Shown here: positions 44,724-53,783 of the stretch, piece by piece
Layout of the letters: each line of letters opens with the position of its first letter
Numbering within the stretch: position 1 is the stretch's first letter
Origin: JBCBRD01 sp039819785
Lineage (GTDB): Bacteria > Pseudomonadota > Alphaproteobacteria > Rhizobiales > Hyphomicrobiaceae
Reading direction: 5' to 3'
Assembly (NCBI GenBank): GCA_039819785.1
Contig: JBCBRH010000024.1
Coordinates: 1-64,000 of the forward strand
DNA: 64,000 bases
The notes under the pieces: generated by a model
What the model was told of the DNA's origin: nothing
Database searches by the model: none
Seen by the model: only the letters and a program-made list of their open reading frames with translations
Position numbers and translations under genes: made by a program

Positions 44724-46130
44724 CTAAAACTTTTGTGAGCTGCCATAGCGGTGCTGCTCATAGCGCAGGCTCTTGCGGGTCTTTGCCCAATCGCCGCCAT
44801 CGAGGGCTCTTGCAGATGACTGGGCCTTATCAGCTTTTCGCTTCAACCGCGCGCGCAGCTCCGGCGACAGGCGGTTGCTTTGTACGCTGGCGTTCAGGGC
44901 CTTGACGTTGTCCTGCAAGATCTTGCGCGCTGCGGCCACATCGCCTTTGTCGCGCAGCCTGATGGCCTCTGATTCAGCAAGGTTTGCGCGCGCTCCGGTG
45001 ACCTTGGCCAGGATTGTTTCGTCTGCACTTTCGCTGACTTCCGCCGTACTGGCGCTGCGCTTTGCCGTGACTTCGCGGTTTGCAGATCGCTTCTCGCCTT
45101 CAGTCAGGTCAACGTAATTGACCTTGATGGCCGCGACTGTTTCAGCAGTTTCCGTTTGGTCGCGTTTGGCGTCGGCATCCATTTCGACGATGAGAAAACG
45201 ATCCGAGCCGCTGCCGAGCTTGTTGAGTTTGACCTTGACCTTATTGCCGGAGATTTCGCCAATGGGTCCCATAATCCGGGTCGGTTTGAAGCCACGTCTG
45301 GTCTCAATGATGATCTCGATATCCTGCGCGACATTCTCCATTGCGTCTCCAAACTCGGCGTTGAAGATGCGGACCAGATCGCCCGGCGTTTCTGCGAACG
45401 AATGGTTGCCGTCGCTCGCGAGTGCCAACTGCTGCATCAGGTCTTCGTTGTAGTTCAGGCCCAACCCAACGGTGGACACCGAGACGCCGTCCTGTGCGAG
45501 TGCCTGGCCGAGCTTTGACAGGTGATGGGGTTGGGACGGCCCGACATTGGCCATGCCATCGGATAGCAAAATGACCCGGTTCACGCGCCGGTCGGAGTAG
45601 TAACTCTCAACCTGACGGCCGCCCTCCTTGACACCTGCGTACAGCGCTGTCCGTCCGCTTGCTCTCAGGCGATCAATGGCGTCTTCGAGGCGGGAATAGT
45701 CACGCACGGAGCCGGCCCTACGCAAGACATCAACCTTGTGGTTGTAGGCCACCAGGGCAATCGTGTCGTTCCTCGACAGCCTAGACAGGGCTTCTTTCGC
45801 AGCGCGCTTGGCAGAGCGTAAGCGGTCACCTTGCATGGAGCCGGACTGGTCAATGACCAACGCCAGGTTGACCGGTGTGCGATCTGCTTCCTTGCGCTCC
45901 AGACGCAGTGCGTTCAATTCGATATGCAGATAAATCTTGCCGCCTTCGGTCGGGATCAGTTCGTGTGCAAGGTCGGTGCGCAGGGTCACCGGCTCATTTA
46001 CGTTGGCAGGCTTGGCGGAAGCGTCGTTGGAGTAAGCTGCAAGCGCACCCACGAACATGGCCGCCATGGAACAGGCGAGCGCGAGACCGGCGGCGCTGAG
46101 TGCCAGGATCAAAGACTTCAAAAACTGCAT
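44724..46130 (-). CDS. Exported von Willebrand factor A domain protein
   Basis: The 468-aa protein has a hydrophobic N-terminus (about residues 5-32) acting as signal or anchor; the Cys20 context is not a clean lipobox. The VWA domain (about 90-265) has a complete metal site: DQSGSM, a threonine in SGRTALYAG and the aspartate in LLSDGMANVG. The remainder includes a beta-rich part (VAQDIEIIIETRRGFKPTRI) and a helical, charged end (ESEAIRLRDKGDVAAARKIL). The order resembles YfbK/TerY-like and other periplasmic VWA proteins of unknown partner. TAGGAG lies nine bases before the ATG. It is convergent with the tetR gene. Confidence 0.85.
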   Translation of the reverse strand: MQFLKSLILALSAAGLALACSMAAMFVGALAAYSNDASAKPANVNEPVTLRTDLAHELIPTEGGKIYLHIELNALRLERKEADRTPVNLALVIDQSGSMQGDRLRSAKRAAKEALSRLSRNDTIALVAYNHKVDVLRRAGSVRDYSRLEDAIDRLRASGRTALYAGVKEGGRQVESYYSDRRVNRVILLSDGMANVGPSQPHHLSKLGQALAQDGVSVSTVGLGLNYNEDLMQQLALASDGNHSFAETPGDLVRIFNAEFGDAMENVAQDIEIIIETRRGFKPTRIMGPIGEISGNKVKVKLNKLGSGSDRFLIVEMDADAKRDQTETAETVAAIKVNYVDLTEGEKRSANREVTAKRSASTAEVSESADETILAKVTGARANLAESEAIRLRDKGDVAAARKILQDNVKALNASVQSNRLSPELRARLKRKADKAQSSARALDGGDWAKTRKSLRYEQHRYGSSQKF

Positions 46131-46293
46131 AGCCGGAGACTCCTAATACCAAAAGGGTGCGACGTTTGTGTCGACCGTAGGCGGAGCGATGGGCGGAAAA
46201 GCGTGAACGATGCGGCCAAATTGAGAAATCTGGCCGACTGGATTATTGCAGTGTTGAGCGTAACATGGCGACCACATCTGGCGATTTTTGCGC

Positions 46294-47097
46294 TCAATCT
46301 GCGGTCGGGACAGCTTTGGGCGTGGTGTCGAAAACCGTTTCTTCGAGATCTTCATCGGCTGGATAGTCCACGTGAACGAGATAGAGCCCCGTGGGTGGCG
46401 CGACCATTCCACATGCTTTCCGGTCTTTTGCAGCGAGCGCTTTTGCAACGTGCTGCGACGTCCACTTGCCTTCGCCGACATGCTTCAAGGTTCCGACGAG
46501 TGAGCGGACCTGATTGTGAAGAAATGAGCGTGCGCAGGCCTTGATGATCACTTCGTTGTCGTGACGCGTGACGACCAACCGATCCAATGTCTTGATCGGA
46601 GAGGCGGCTTGGCACTGTGAGGCGCGAAACGTCGTGAAGTCGTGGTGCCCGACGAGAAGCTGAGCGGCTTCGTGCATGGCGCTCTCGTTGAGCGGGGATG
46701 GCACCCACCAGACTTTCCCGGCATCAAGCGCGGGCGGCGCGCGCCGGTTCAAGATGCGATAGCGGTAATGGCGCGCCAATGCGGAAAAGCGCGCATCAAA
46801 GATGTCAGGCACCTCGCGGCACGTCACAATGGCTATGGGGTCGGGCCGAAGGTGGTAGTTCAGTGCTTCTTGAATGCGAAATGGCTGCCACGTTTTTTTG
46901 AGATCGAAGTGGGCGACTTGGCCGGTCGCGTGCACGCCTGAGTCTGTCCGGCCAGCGCCACGGACGACGACACGCTCTCCGCTGAATGCGGCAATGGCGT
47001 CCACGAGTTCATGCTGAACGGAGCGATCCGTTGCCTGTATCTGCCAGCCAGAAAATGGTGTGCCGTCGTATTCGATCGTAATCCGGTAGCGGGGCAT
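46294..47097 (-). CDS. truA: tRNA pseudouridine(38-40) synthase
   Basis: TruA converts uridines 38-40 of the tRNA anticodon arm to pseudouridine. The 267-aa protein has IEYDGTPFSGWQIQ near the N-terminus and the catalytic aspartate in GAGRTDSGVHATGQVAHFD. DARFSALARHYRYRI and ARSFLHNQVRSLVGTL further identify it. The ATG at 47097 opens the conserved MPRYRITIEYDG, so the longer frame to 47142 is rejected. In this neighbourhood fmt and def also lie on the same strand, the usual alphaproteobacterial def-fmt-truA set, here interrupted by a small secreted-protein gene. Confidence 0.95.
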   Translation of the reverse strand: MPRYRITIEYDGTPFSGWQIQATDRSVQHELVDAIAAFSGERVVVRGAGRTDSGVHATGQVAHFDLKKTWQPFRIQEALNYHLRPDPIAIVTCREVPDIFDARFSALARHYRYRILNRRAPPALDAGKVWWVPSPLNESAMHEAAQLLVGHHDFTTFRASQCQAASPIKTLDRLVVTRHDNEVIIKACARSFLHNQVRSLVGTLKHVGEGKWTSQHVAKALAAKDRKACGMVAPPTGLYLVHVDYPADEDLEETVFDTTPKAVPTAD

Positions 47098-47168
47098 GGG
47101 TCTCGCATGTTTGAAAAGGGCGCTTTCAAGCGCCCTTTGCACACCCCGACCGCCTTGGTGTCAAATGC

Positions 47169-47513
47169 TCAGCAGCTGTTGCCGACGGCTGGGATGCAAC
47201 GTCCACCGTAGCCGCCGCCGTAATAGCCGTATCCGCCTCTGACATTCTGCTGCACATTTACGTTCCCACCACGTTGCACAACGTTGCTTTCCGAGAAGCC
47301 AAGCGTCAAAGGCGTCGCACCGTTGGGGTTGATGATCACGCGATTGGTCGGCGGCAGCGGACGGAACACGCGCACGCCCTGCTCGATGGTGACGATCGCA
47401 CCGACATATGGCCGCGGCTCAATGCGTGTGGTGCCGCTTTGGGCCATGGCAAGATTGGCTGTCAAAACCAAAACCACGGCGCTAGCCAGGATGGCGAAAT
47501 AGTGCTTCGACAT
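47169..47513 (-). CDS. Small secreted Gly/Tyr-rich protein
   Basis: The 114-aa protein begins with a signal peptide (hydrophobic FAILASAVVLVLTANLAMA, cleavage plausible before QSG). The mature part is short and has an ordered-looking segment (PYVGAIVTIEQGVRVFRPLP) and a Gly/Tyr/Arg-rich tail with two cysteines at the end. I do not recognise a family. The start is the ATG at 47513; the frame is open slightly further. It separates truA from fmt on the same strand. Confidence 0.65.
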   Translation of the reverse strand: MSKHYFAILASAVVLVLTANLAMAQSGTTRIEPRPYVGAIVTIEQGVRVFRPLPPTNRVIINPNGATPLTLGFSESNVVQRGGNVNVQQNVRGGYGYYGGGYGGRCIPAVGNSC

Positions 47514-47675
47514 TGATTTAATACTCCAACACAACAAACTGATTTTGTTTATATTAGTTCATGCATTGAATTGTGCTTTTGACAATGGGGAAACATGTTT
47601 AACGCCGCGCGCTTCATCACCTTTCCGGGAAGCGCTGCGCCAAATGGAATGGCGTCTATCTCAGGCTATCAGGTG

Positions 47676-48623
47676 CTAGGATAGCTGCTCGCCAGCTGGC
47701 ATCGGGAAACCGCAGAGTACGTCGTGGGCCGGACACGGACGCTTACCCGCCCGTTGCAACTCTGTGAACTGGACCGTTCCGGGGTTGCACTGGATGGTCA
47801 GGCATGGCCCGTCCGTTACGGTGCCGGGGGGATATGATGCCGTGACAGGCGTTTCGTTATCGACACAGATCGACCGCAGAACCTTGATCCGCTCGCTCTT
47901 ATCGTTGCGCGCCACCTCGAACCAGGCTCCTGGAAATGGCGATAACCCCCGGACATGGTTATGGACATCGCGCGCGGGTCGATCAAAATCCAGTCGGGCT
48001 TCGGCCTTTTCGATTTTGGCAGCGTAGGTCACGCCTTCTTCATCTTGGGGCGTTTCTTGCAGTTCACCCGCCTCAAGTTTTTTCAGCGCTTCGACCATGA
48101 CGCTTGCACCGGTTGTTGCGAGCACGTCATGCAATTCACCAGCCGTCATGTTTTCGCCGATAGCGATTTGTTCCGACAGGCAGATTGGTCCTGTGTCCAG
48201 ACCGGCTTCCATCCGCATGGCGATGGCTGCGGTGTGCGTGTCGCCGGACATAATCGCCCGTTGGATCGGAGCTGCCCCGCGCCATCGTGGTAATGCCGAT
48301 GCATGCATGTTGTAGCAGCCCAATTTTGGTGCATCTAAAATCGAGCGCGGCACGATCAAGCCGTAGGCGACGACAACTGCGGCATCAGCTTCAAGGTCCT
48401 GGAATGTTTCGACGTCACTTGCAGCCTTGAAGGACACCGGTGTGTGGACGGTGATGCCGGCAGCGTCCGCAAATTTGTGAACGGGTGACTTACGTTCGGA
48501 TTGTCCGCGACCTGCTGCACGCGGCGGCTGGCTGTAGACCGCGATGACGTCATGGCCAGCATCGCAAATGGCTGCCAGCGTCGGCACGGAAAATTCCGGC
48601 GTGCCCATGAAGACAATGCGCAT
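47676..48623 (-). CDS. fmt: Methionyl-tRNA formyltransferase
   Basis: Fmt formylates initiator methionyl-tRNA. The 315-aa protein opens with MRIVFMGTPEFSVP, then the folate-binding and catalytic blocks: NMHASALPRWRGAAPIQRAI (Asn and His of the SLLP-type motif) and MEAGLDTGPI with the catalytic aspartate. LSPFPGAWF marks the C-terminal tRNA-binding domain. It follows def by 67 bp on the same strand, as in most bacteria. Confidence 0.96.
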   Translation of the reverse strand: MRIVFMGTPEFSVPTLAAICDAGHDVIAVYSQPPRAAGRGQSERKSPVHKFADAAGITVHTPVSFKAASDVETFQDLEADAAVVVAYGLIVPRSILDAPKLGCYNMHASALPRWRGAAPIQRAIMSGDTHTAAIAMRMEAGLDTGPICLSEQIAIGENMTAGELHDVLATTGASVMVEALKKLEAGELQETPQDEEGVTYAAKIEKAEARLDFDRPARDVHNHVRGLSPFPGAWFEVARNDKSERIKVLRSICVDNETPVTASYPPGTVTDGPCLTIQCNPGTVQFTELQRAGKRPCPAHDVLCGFPMPAGEQLS

Positions 48624-48690
48624 CGTGGCCTTTCTTGCCGCCAGCCTTGGGATTGGGCATGCGGCCTTGGTTCTTAGAATTCCAAGCCGA

Positions 48691-49206
48691 TCAGGCCGTG
48701 CGCTGCAGCTTTTTGAATTTGCGGATTACCATCTCGCGCTTCAACCGTGAGAGATGGTCGATGATCAGTCTGCCATCCAGGTGATCAACCTCATGCTGGA
48801 TTGCTTTTGCGAGCAGACCGTCGGTCTCAAGTTCAATTTGTTTGCCGTCCCGGTCGATGAACCGGACTGTGCATAGAGATGGCCGCTCAACATCCACCTT
48901 TATATCCGGGATGGACAGGCAGCCTTCTTCATAAAGGGATGGCTCACCGTCGCGGCTGACGATTTCCGGGTTGATCATACAGATCGGTCGTTTCGCGTCT
49001 TCATCTTCTTCGTCGCCGATATCGATGACGACGAGCCGTTTCAGAACGCCGACCTGAACGGCGGCAAGCCCGATGCCAGGCGCTTCATACATGGTTTCAA
49101 GCATATCATCGAGCAGGCGCAAGACGCCGTTGTTCACCGTTTCGACCGGGGTCGAGACTTCGCGCAGCAGCGGGTCGGGGATGGTTATGATCGGGAGTTC
49201 AGCCAT
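48691..49206 (-). CDS. def: Peptide deformylase
   Basis: Def removes the N-formyl group from nascent proteins. The 171-aa protein has all three family motifs: GIGLAAVQVG, EGCLSIP (metal-binding cysteine) and QHEVDHLDG (two metal-binding histidines and the catalytic glutamate). An acidic insert (GDEEDEDAKR) precedes the second motif. It is directly upstream of fmt. Confidence 0.96.
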   Translation of the reverse strand: MAELPIITIPDPLLREVSTPVETVNNGVLRLLDDMLETMYEAPGIGLAAVQVGVLKRLVVIDIGDEEDEDAKRPICMINPEIVSRDGEPSLYEEGCLSIPDIKVDVERPSLCTVRFIDRDGKQIELETDGLLAKAIQHEVDHLDGRLIIDHLSRLKREMVIRKFKKLQRTA

Positions 49207-49237
49207 GCGATTGAAATAGGTTGTCCGATGGTTTTGG

Positions 49238-50023
49238 TCAATTGCGGGGGGTGGAATTGAGAGCGGGTTCGGGCGTTTGGCCGCGACCCGACTTCAGGCG
49301 CTGACGGTCCTGATTTGTCGGGTTTCGCGGGGTTGCTGGTCGCATGGCGCTCCAGACAATCAAACCAATGATTTTGGTTCCGGCGCGAATGGTCCCTTGG
49401 ATCGTGCCTGAAATCTTGGACTGACCGATGCGCTTACGATAACGGACAGCACGCTCTTCACAGCGCAATCCCATTTGCGCGGCCTTGATCTGCATTTCCA
49501 CGGTCCAGCCGAAGTTGCGGTCGCGCATCGCCATCTCAGCTAAAGCCGCTGTGCGGATGGCGCGAAATGGGCCGAGATCGGTAAATTGCTGCCCCCAGAT
49601 AAGCGCGATCAATCGCGTTGCCAGCCAGTTGCCGAAAACCTGTTGCGGGGTCAGGGCGCCTTTTTCCGCCTTGCCTAGCGTGCGCGATCCAATGACCAGA
49701 TCGGCCCGGCCATCGAGGATCGGCTCGACGAGATCGGCGGCATCTTCAGGATAGTCTGAATAATCGCCGTCTACGAACACGATGATGTCGGTGTCCTCAA
49801 GCTCAGCGATCGCAGCCAAACAGGCCGCGCCATATCCGCGTTCGGATTCGGATACGATTTTTGCCCCGGCGGCGCGGGCCACGTCGGCGGTGTTGTCGGA
49901 CGAGCCGTTGTCAGCCACCACGATGGTGTCGACCCAGGTTGGCAGGTCCTCAATGACACGCGCGATTGCTGCCTCTTCGTTAAACGCTGGAATTGCGACG
50001 CCGATGCGTCTTTGCTGCAGCAT
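49238..50023 (-). CDS. Family 2 glycosyltransferase (polyprenol-phosphate type)
   Basis: The 261-aa protein has a GT-A fold: VAIPAFNEEAAIARVI, VVADNGSSDNTADVA and the metal-binding FVDGDYSDYPED. ALRTA-like and RDRNFGWTVEMQIKAAQMGL blocks match dolichyl- or undecaprenyl-phosphate sugar transferases; QSKISGTIQGT is also typical. No clear C-terminal membrane pair is seen apart from a short hydrophobic stretch (AGTKIIGLIVWSAM). The sugar is unknown. The next gene upstream in the same direction is a second glycosyltransferase, 26 bp away. Confidence 0.85.
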   Translation of the reverse strand: MLQQRRIGVAIPAFNEEAAIARVIEDLPTWVDTIVVADNGSSDNTADVARAAGAKIVSESERGYGAACLAAIAELEDTDIIVFVDGDYSDYPEDAADLVEPILDGRADLVIGSRTLGKAEKGALTPQQVFGNWLATRLIALIWGQQFTDLGPFRAIRTAALAEMAMRDRNFGWTVEMQIKAAQMGLRCEERAVRYRKRIGQSKISGTIQGTIRAGTKIIGLIVWSAMRPATPRNPTNQDRQRLKSGRGQTPEPALNSTPRN

Positions 50024-50049
50024 GCCGAACCTTTCGAAAACACCTTGTT

Positions 50050-51222
50050 TTAGGCGCTCAAGCCCATGAGTGACAAATAGGACCTCAGTACGGCGTCTTC
50101 ACTGAAGCGGCGCTCGGCCTTTTGGCGGCTGGACCGGCCCATGGCTGTCAGCAGTTCGGGCCGGCGGAGCAGGCTTTCGCAAGCGTCGGCCAAAGCGTTG
50201 GGGTTGGCGCGCTCGAATATGATGCCGTTCATACGCTCATCGATGGCTTCACGGCTGCCGGAGATGTCTGCGCAGATGAGTGGCCGTCCCAGGGCAAGTG
50301 CTGCCAGCAATTCTCGTGGCATCCCGTCATAATGGGACGCAACGACGACGACGTGCGCCTGGGCAATGGCCTGGGCCAGACCCACTGAGGTTTCGACCGG
50401 TGTGATCCGGTTGGATTTAAATATCTGTTCGCGCGCAATGGCATTGGGCGTGCGGCCGACGGCACTTTGCAGACGAAACACGGCGTTTGAATTCCGACCC
50501 GTGACCAGGCTCGCGGCGGCTGAATACTCAAGCACGCCTTTCCAATGGTCCATTGGGGCGGTCATCAAGAAGGAGATGGCCCCGGCCGTGGGCGGAAGAT
50601 GCTGGTGTTTCAGCACAGTGGTGTTGACGCCATATCCGGGCAGAGCGTGCACGGTACAGTTTTGTGCTGGTGGCAAGTTTTCCATGGCGGATGCCAACGC
50701 CTGCCGGTCCTGGTTCGTGTGACAGATGATGATGTCGCTGACCTTTGCCAATTCTGAGATCTTGGCCTTGTTCAACGTCCGGTCGGTCTCGTCAGACGTG
50801 GAGCGGGACGGGGGCGGGGACGTCTCCAAAACAAACCGATCCAGGATTGCAATGCGCCGCGTTTGTCCGGGTTTGATGGTCGGCAGGATGCGCAAGGCGC
50901 TTGCCGGGCCAATCGCAATCACCTGATCGGGTGCCCAAGCCGTGACAAGGTTCGCCAGTTTTTTGCGTAGCGCCCGCTGTCGCATCAGCGACCAGTTTTC
51001 GTCGAGTTCAATTGGATAGGTATCGGTTTCAACGCCGCTTGCAGTTGCCAGTTTGGCAACGTGATCTGGCCAGTCTGGCGCGAAGCACCTGACACGATGG
51101 TGAGAGGCTGCGAGCTTTTCGAGGAGCCCGGTCAGCTCTTCTGGAAATACCCTCGCGTCATCTGCAAAAAACGCGATGCGTTGTGGGGGCGTTGAAACGG
51201 ATGACGTTGGGCCGTCGGCCAT
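50050..51222 (-). CDS. Family 4 (GT-B) glycosyltransferase
   Basis: The 390-aa protein has an N-terminal Rossmann half (RIAFFADDARVFPEEL, then HRVRCFAPDW) and a C-terminal half with ICADISGSREAIDERMNGIIFE, the donor-sugar site with its EX7E-like pair, plus VVVASHYDGMPRELLAALAL. This matches GT4 enzymes that build surface polysaccharides. The ATG at 51222 is chosen because the longer frame adds unconserved sequence. It clusters with the GT2 gene and the FlaA1-type dehydratase. Confidence 0.85.
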   Translation of the reverse strand: MADGPTSSVSTPPQRIAFFADDARVFPEELTGLLEKLAASHHRVRCFAPDWPDHVAKLATASGVETDTYPIELDENWSLMRQRALRKKLANLVTAWAPDQVIAIGPASALRILPTIKPGQTRRIAILDRFVLETSPPPSRSTSDETDRTLNKAKISELAKVSDIIICHTNQDRQALASAMENLPPAQNCTVHALPGYGVNTTVLKHQHLPPTAGAISFLMTAPMDHWKGVLEYSAAASLVTGRNSNAVFRLQSAVGRTPNAIAREQIFKSNRITPVETSVGLAQAIAQAHVVVVASHYDGMPRELLAALALGRPLICADISGSREAIDERMNGIIFERANPNALADACESLLRRPELLTAMGRSSRQKAERRFSEDAVLRSYLSLMGLSA

Positions 51223-51511
51223 TGCTTGGACATTCCAGAATCGTTTTTGGTGGCTGAATGATAGGACATTGCCGGCGTTGGCGCGATCAAACGCGCAAAT
51301 ATGCTGCACACGATCGCAATCGGAAGCGTGAACCGTAGGCAGATGTTTGTCAGGGTGGAGAACAGAGCTGCATGCAAACAGCGTTTAGATTTGCGGAACT
51401 ACCGCCTCTTTGCCCAATGCCCCCGGCGTTCGGAGGCATTCAGGCCGTCTGGTGTCAGCAGCTAGCTGTGATGTTGTGCATTTAAAGGTGAGTTGGACCC
51501 GATCCGCCTCG

Positions 51512-53446
51512 TCAGTGGAGCGTGCGCGGCGGACCCTGCCACTCGCGGGACACAACTTCATCCTGAGCCAAAACCAGATTGTCCGGCGAGTAATCCTCAA
51601 CCGTGGTCAGCAAAACGCCTTGGATTGCAGCCACATCGCGACGCTTAATGCCATTGCGCAACTGGTCAATGACCACGGCAAGCTTTTGAGGTGAGAGTGC
51701 CGGCTCGTGACACCGCATGATACGTGGATGGACTGTGCCGACAACTTTGTCCGCAATAAGCAATTCTTCGTATAGCTTCTCGCCTGGGCGAAGCCCCGTA
51801 TAGGCGATTGCGATGTCGCCATCAGGGTTGTCTTCGTCGGCAACCTCATGCCCGCTCAGACGTATCATCAGTCGTGCGAGGTCATCGATCTTTACCAGAT
51901 CACCCATGTCTAAGACGAACACGTCTCCGCCGTCCGCCAGGGATCCGGCCTGGATGACCAGCGCCGCGGCTTCCGGGATCGACATGAAGTATCGCGTGAC
52001 GTTGGGATGGGTGACCGTAACGGGGCCGCCGCGCTCTATCTGTGAGCGGAAGCGGCGCACGACGGACCCCGAACTGTCCAGGACGTTGCCGAACCGAACC
52101 ATTGTGAAGACCGTTGTGTTATCCGGTTCCTGGCTCAGGGCCTGCAAAACCATTTCGGAGAGCCGCTTTGTTGCGCCCATGACGTTGGAAGGTCGCACGG
52201 CTTTGTCGGTCGAGATGAGGACGAAACGCTCGACGTTCAGCTCCTGAGCTGCGCGCGCGATCGTCAAACAGCCAATTGCGTTGTTTTGGACCCCTGTGAT
52301 GACGTTCGCCTCGATCATCGGGACATGCTTGTAAGCTGCGGCGTGAAAGATGGTCTTCACTGCATGAGCCGACAGGGTGTCTTTGATGAACGCTTCATCC
52401 AACACGGAGCCCAGCACGGGAACGATCACAGGCGGCTCTCCATCCATGGGAGAGGTTGCCAGTCGGTCGCGGAGATCGCTTTCGATTTGATAGAGAGCAA
52501 CCTCGCTCAGCTCGACGAGGACGAGCTTTGCTGGTTTTTGTTCGATGATTTGACGAACCAGCTCAGAACCCACGGACCCACCGGCTCCTGTGACCATGAC
52601 TGATTTCCCGAAAATACCATTGGCCAGCAGGCTTGGATCAGGCGGGATCGGGTCCCGGCCCAGCAGGTCTTCAACACCAACGGGCCGTGCATCGGAAATG
52701 GTGACCTGACCGGAAGCGATTTCCTCCATGCCAGGCAGGACTTTGACGATAACGGGAAGGCGCTCGACCGCGGTCATGATTTCCCGGCGCTGCCGTCGCT
52801 GAACCTGGCAGACGGCGAGCAGGACTTCCTTGACGCCGTAGCCGCGAATGATCTCCTCGAGCTGGTCTGGGCGATAGACCTTCTTGCCGTTCACATACTG
52901 CCGCCACATGGATGGTTCGGAATCAACAAAGCCGACCAATTCGCGTTCGGGGCTTCTCGAAATGGCATTGGACAGTGCGACGCCATCAGCGCCCGCGCCG
53001 TAGATCACGACCGGGATCCGTTCGATATCCATTGGCACTTTTGCGATGATAATCCCAACTGACCGGAGGACCGCGCCTGCAAGATGGCGCAGTGAAAGGA
53101 TCGCAATTGTGCCGAACAGCCCATAGGCCAAGATCACCGATCTGGGGATGCCGGAATGACCGCTCATGAGCACGATGAGTGCCCAGATCAGCATGGCCAG
53201 GAGCGTTCCCAAGGCGATCCTGATGGATCCGCGGTAACCGATGAACCGGGTGACGACGCGGTAGAACCCGAACCAGCCATAAATGCTGACAGTGATAAGA
53301 GGTGCACACGCCGCCAACAGGAAGGTCTGCCAGTCGGGGACCTCGGTCAGTCCTCCATAACGAACGTAAAGGAGACCTAGGATGACGATGGTCAGGACGG
53401 CGAGGTCAGAACTGACCAGGACTGCCCGTTTGCTGTACCGCGACAT
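51512..53446 (-). CDS. Membrane NDP-sugar 4,6-dehydratase/epimerase (FlaA1/CapD/WbpM family)
   Basis: The 644-aa enzyme acts on UDP-GlcNAc-type sugars for capsule, O-antigen or glycoprotein synthesis. Four membrane helices lie in the first 125 residues (for example VLTIVILGLLYVRYG). A CoA-binding-like Rossmann domain (VVIYGAGADGVAL) follows, then the catalytic SDR domain from about residue 285 with GAGGSVGSEL, AAYKHVPMIE, and STDKAVRPSNVMGATKR, which has the methionine and lysine of the WbpM type in place of the usual tyrosine site. TGLRPGEKLYEELL is also typical. The ATG at 53446 opens right before the first helix. Confidence 0.93.
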   Translation of the reverse strand: MSRYSKRAVLVSSDLAVLTIVILGLLYVRYGGLTEVPDWQTFLLAACAPLITVSIYGWFGFYRVVTRFIGYRGSIRIALGTLLAMLIWALIVLMSGHSGIPRSVILAYGLFGTIAILSLRHLAGAVLRSVGIIIAKVPMDIERIPVVIYGAGADGVALSNAISRSPERELVGFVDSEPSMWRQYVNGKKVYRPDQLEEIIRGYGVKEVLLAVCQVQRRQRREIMTAVERLPVIVKVLPGMEEIASGQVTISDARPVGVEDLLGRDPIPPDPSLLANGIFGKSVMVTGAGGSVGSELVRQIIEQKPAKLVLVELSEVALYQIESDLRDRLATSPMDGEPPVIVPVLGSVLDEAFIKDTLSAHAVKTIFHAAAYKHVPMIEANVITGVQNNAIGCLTIARAAQELNVERFVLISTDKAVRPSNVMGATKRLSEMVLQALSQEPDNTTVFTMVRFGNVLDSSGSVVRRFRSQIERGGPVTVTHPNVTRYFMSIPEAAALVIQAGSLADGGDVFVLDMGDLVKIDDLARLMIRLSGHEVADEDNPDGDIAIAYTGLRPGEKLYEELLIADKVVGTVHPRIMRCHEPALSPQKLAVVIDQLRNGIKRRDVAAIQGVLLTTVEDYSPDNLVLAQDEVVSREWQGPPRTLH

Positions 53447-53783
53447 CGAAATGATTGTTTCGCGGATGGCCTCAATTGTCTGAAAGTTTTTTAATTGCAA
53501 GGGCACAACACACCAGCATCTGAAAGGAGCACATGTACGCTTAAAACGAAGGTTAACTGTATGGTGCTCAGTTCTTGTGTTGCAGTTAATCCACCCTACG
53601 GAGGCTGGGACGCAGCACTGACCAAACACTGACCAAACACTGACCGACGGCATTCCGGATCGATAATTTCAGATTGAGGGGACCCAAACTACAAAAATGG
53701 CGGGGATTTCCCAGGTTATTATTCTGATGAGTGATAATTCAGATTTCTGATCACCGTCCAGCCTTTTTTGCAACACTGTGGGC
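53447..53783. other. 337-bp gap upstream of the dehydratase gene
   Basis: This contains the 11-bp tandem repeat at 53616-53645 and a TTAA-N8-TTAAC stretch near 53545, one base off a CtrA box. I see no gene, RNA or clear terminator in it. Confidence 0.5.
53616..53645. repeat. 11-bp tandem repeat, 2.7 copies
   Basis: CACTGACCAAA occurs twice perfectly (53616-53626 and 53627-53637), followed by CACTGACC. About one helical turn per unit would place three identical faces in line, as in an iteron-like binding site. It lies about 170 bp upstream of the dehydratase start. Confidence 0.8.

Noticed and set aside
53541..53557. Second CtrA-like site (TTAA and TTAAC)
   Set aside because: The spacer is eight bases, not seven, so it does not match the known core.
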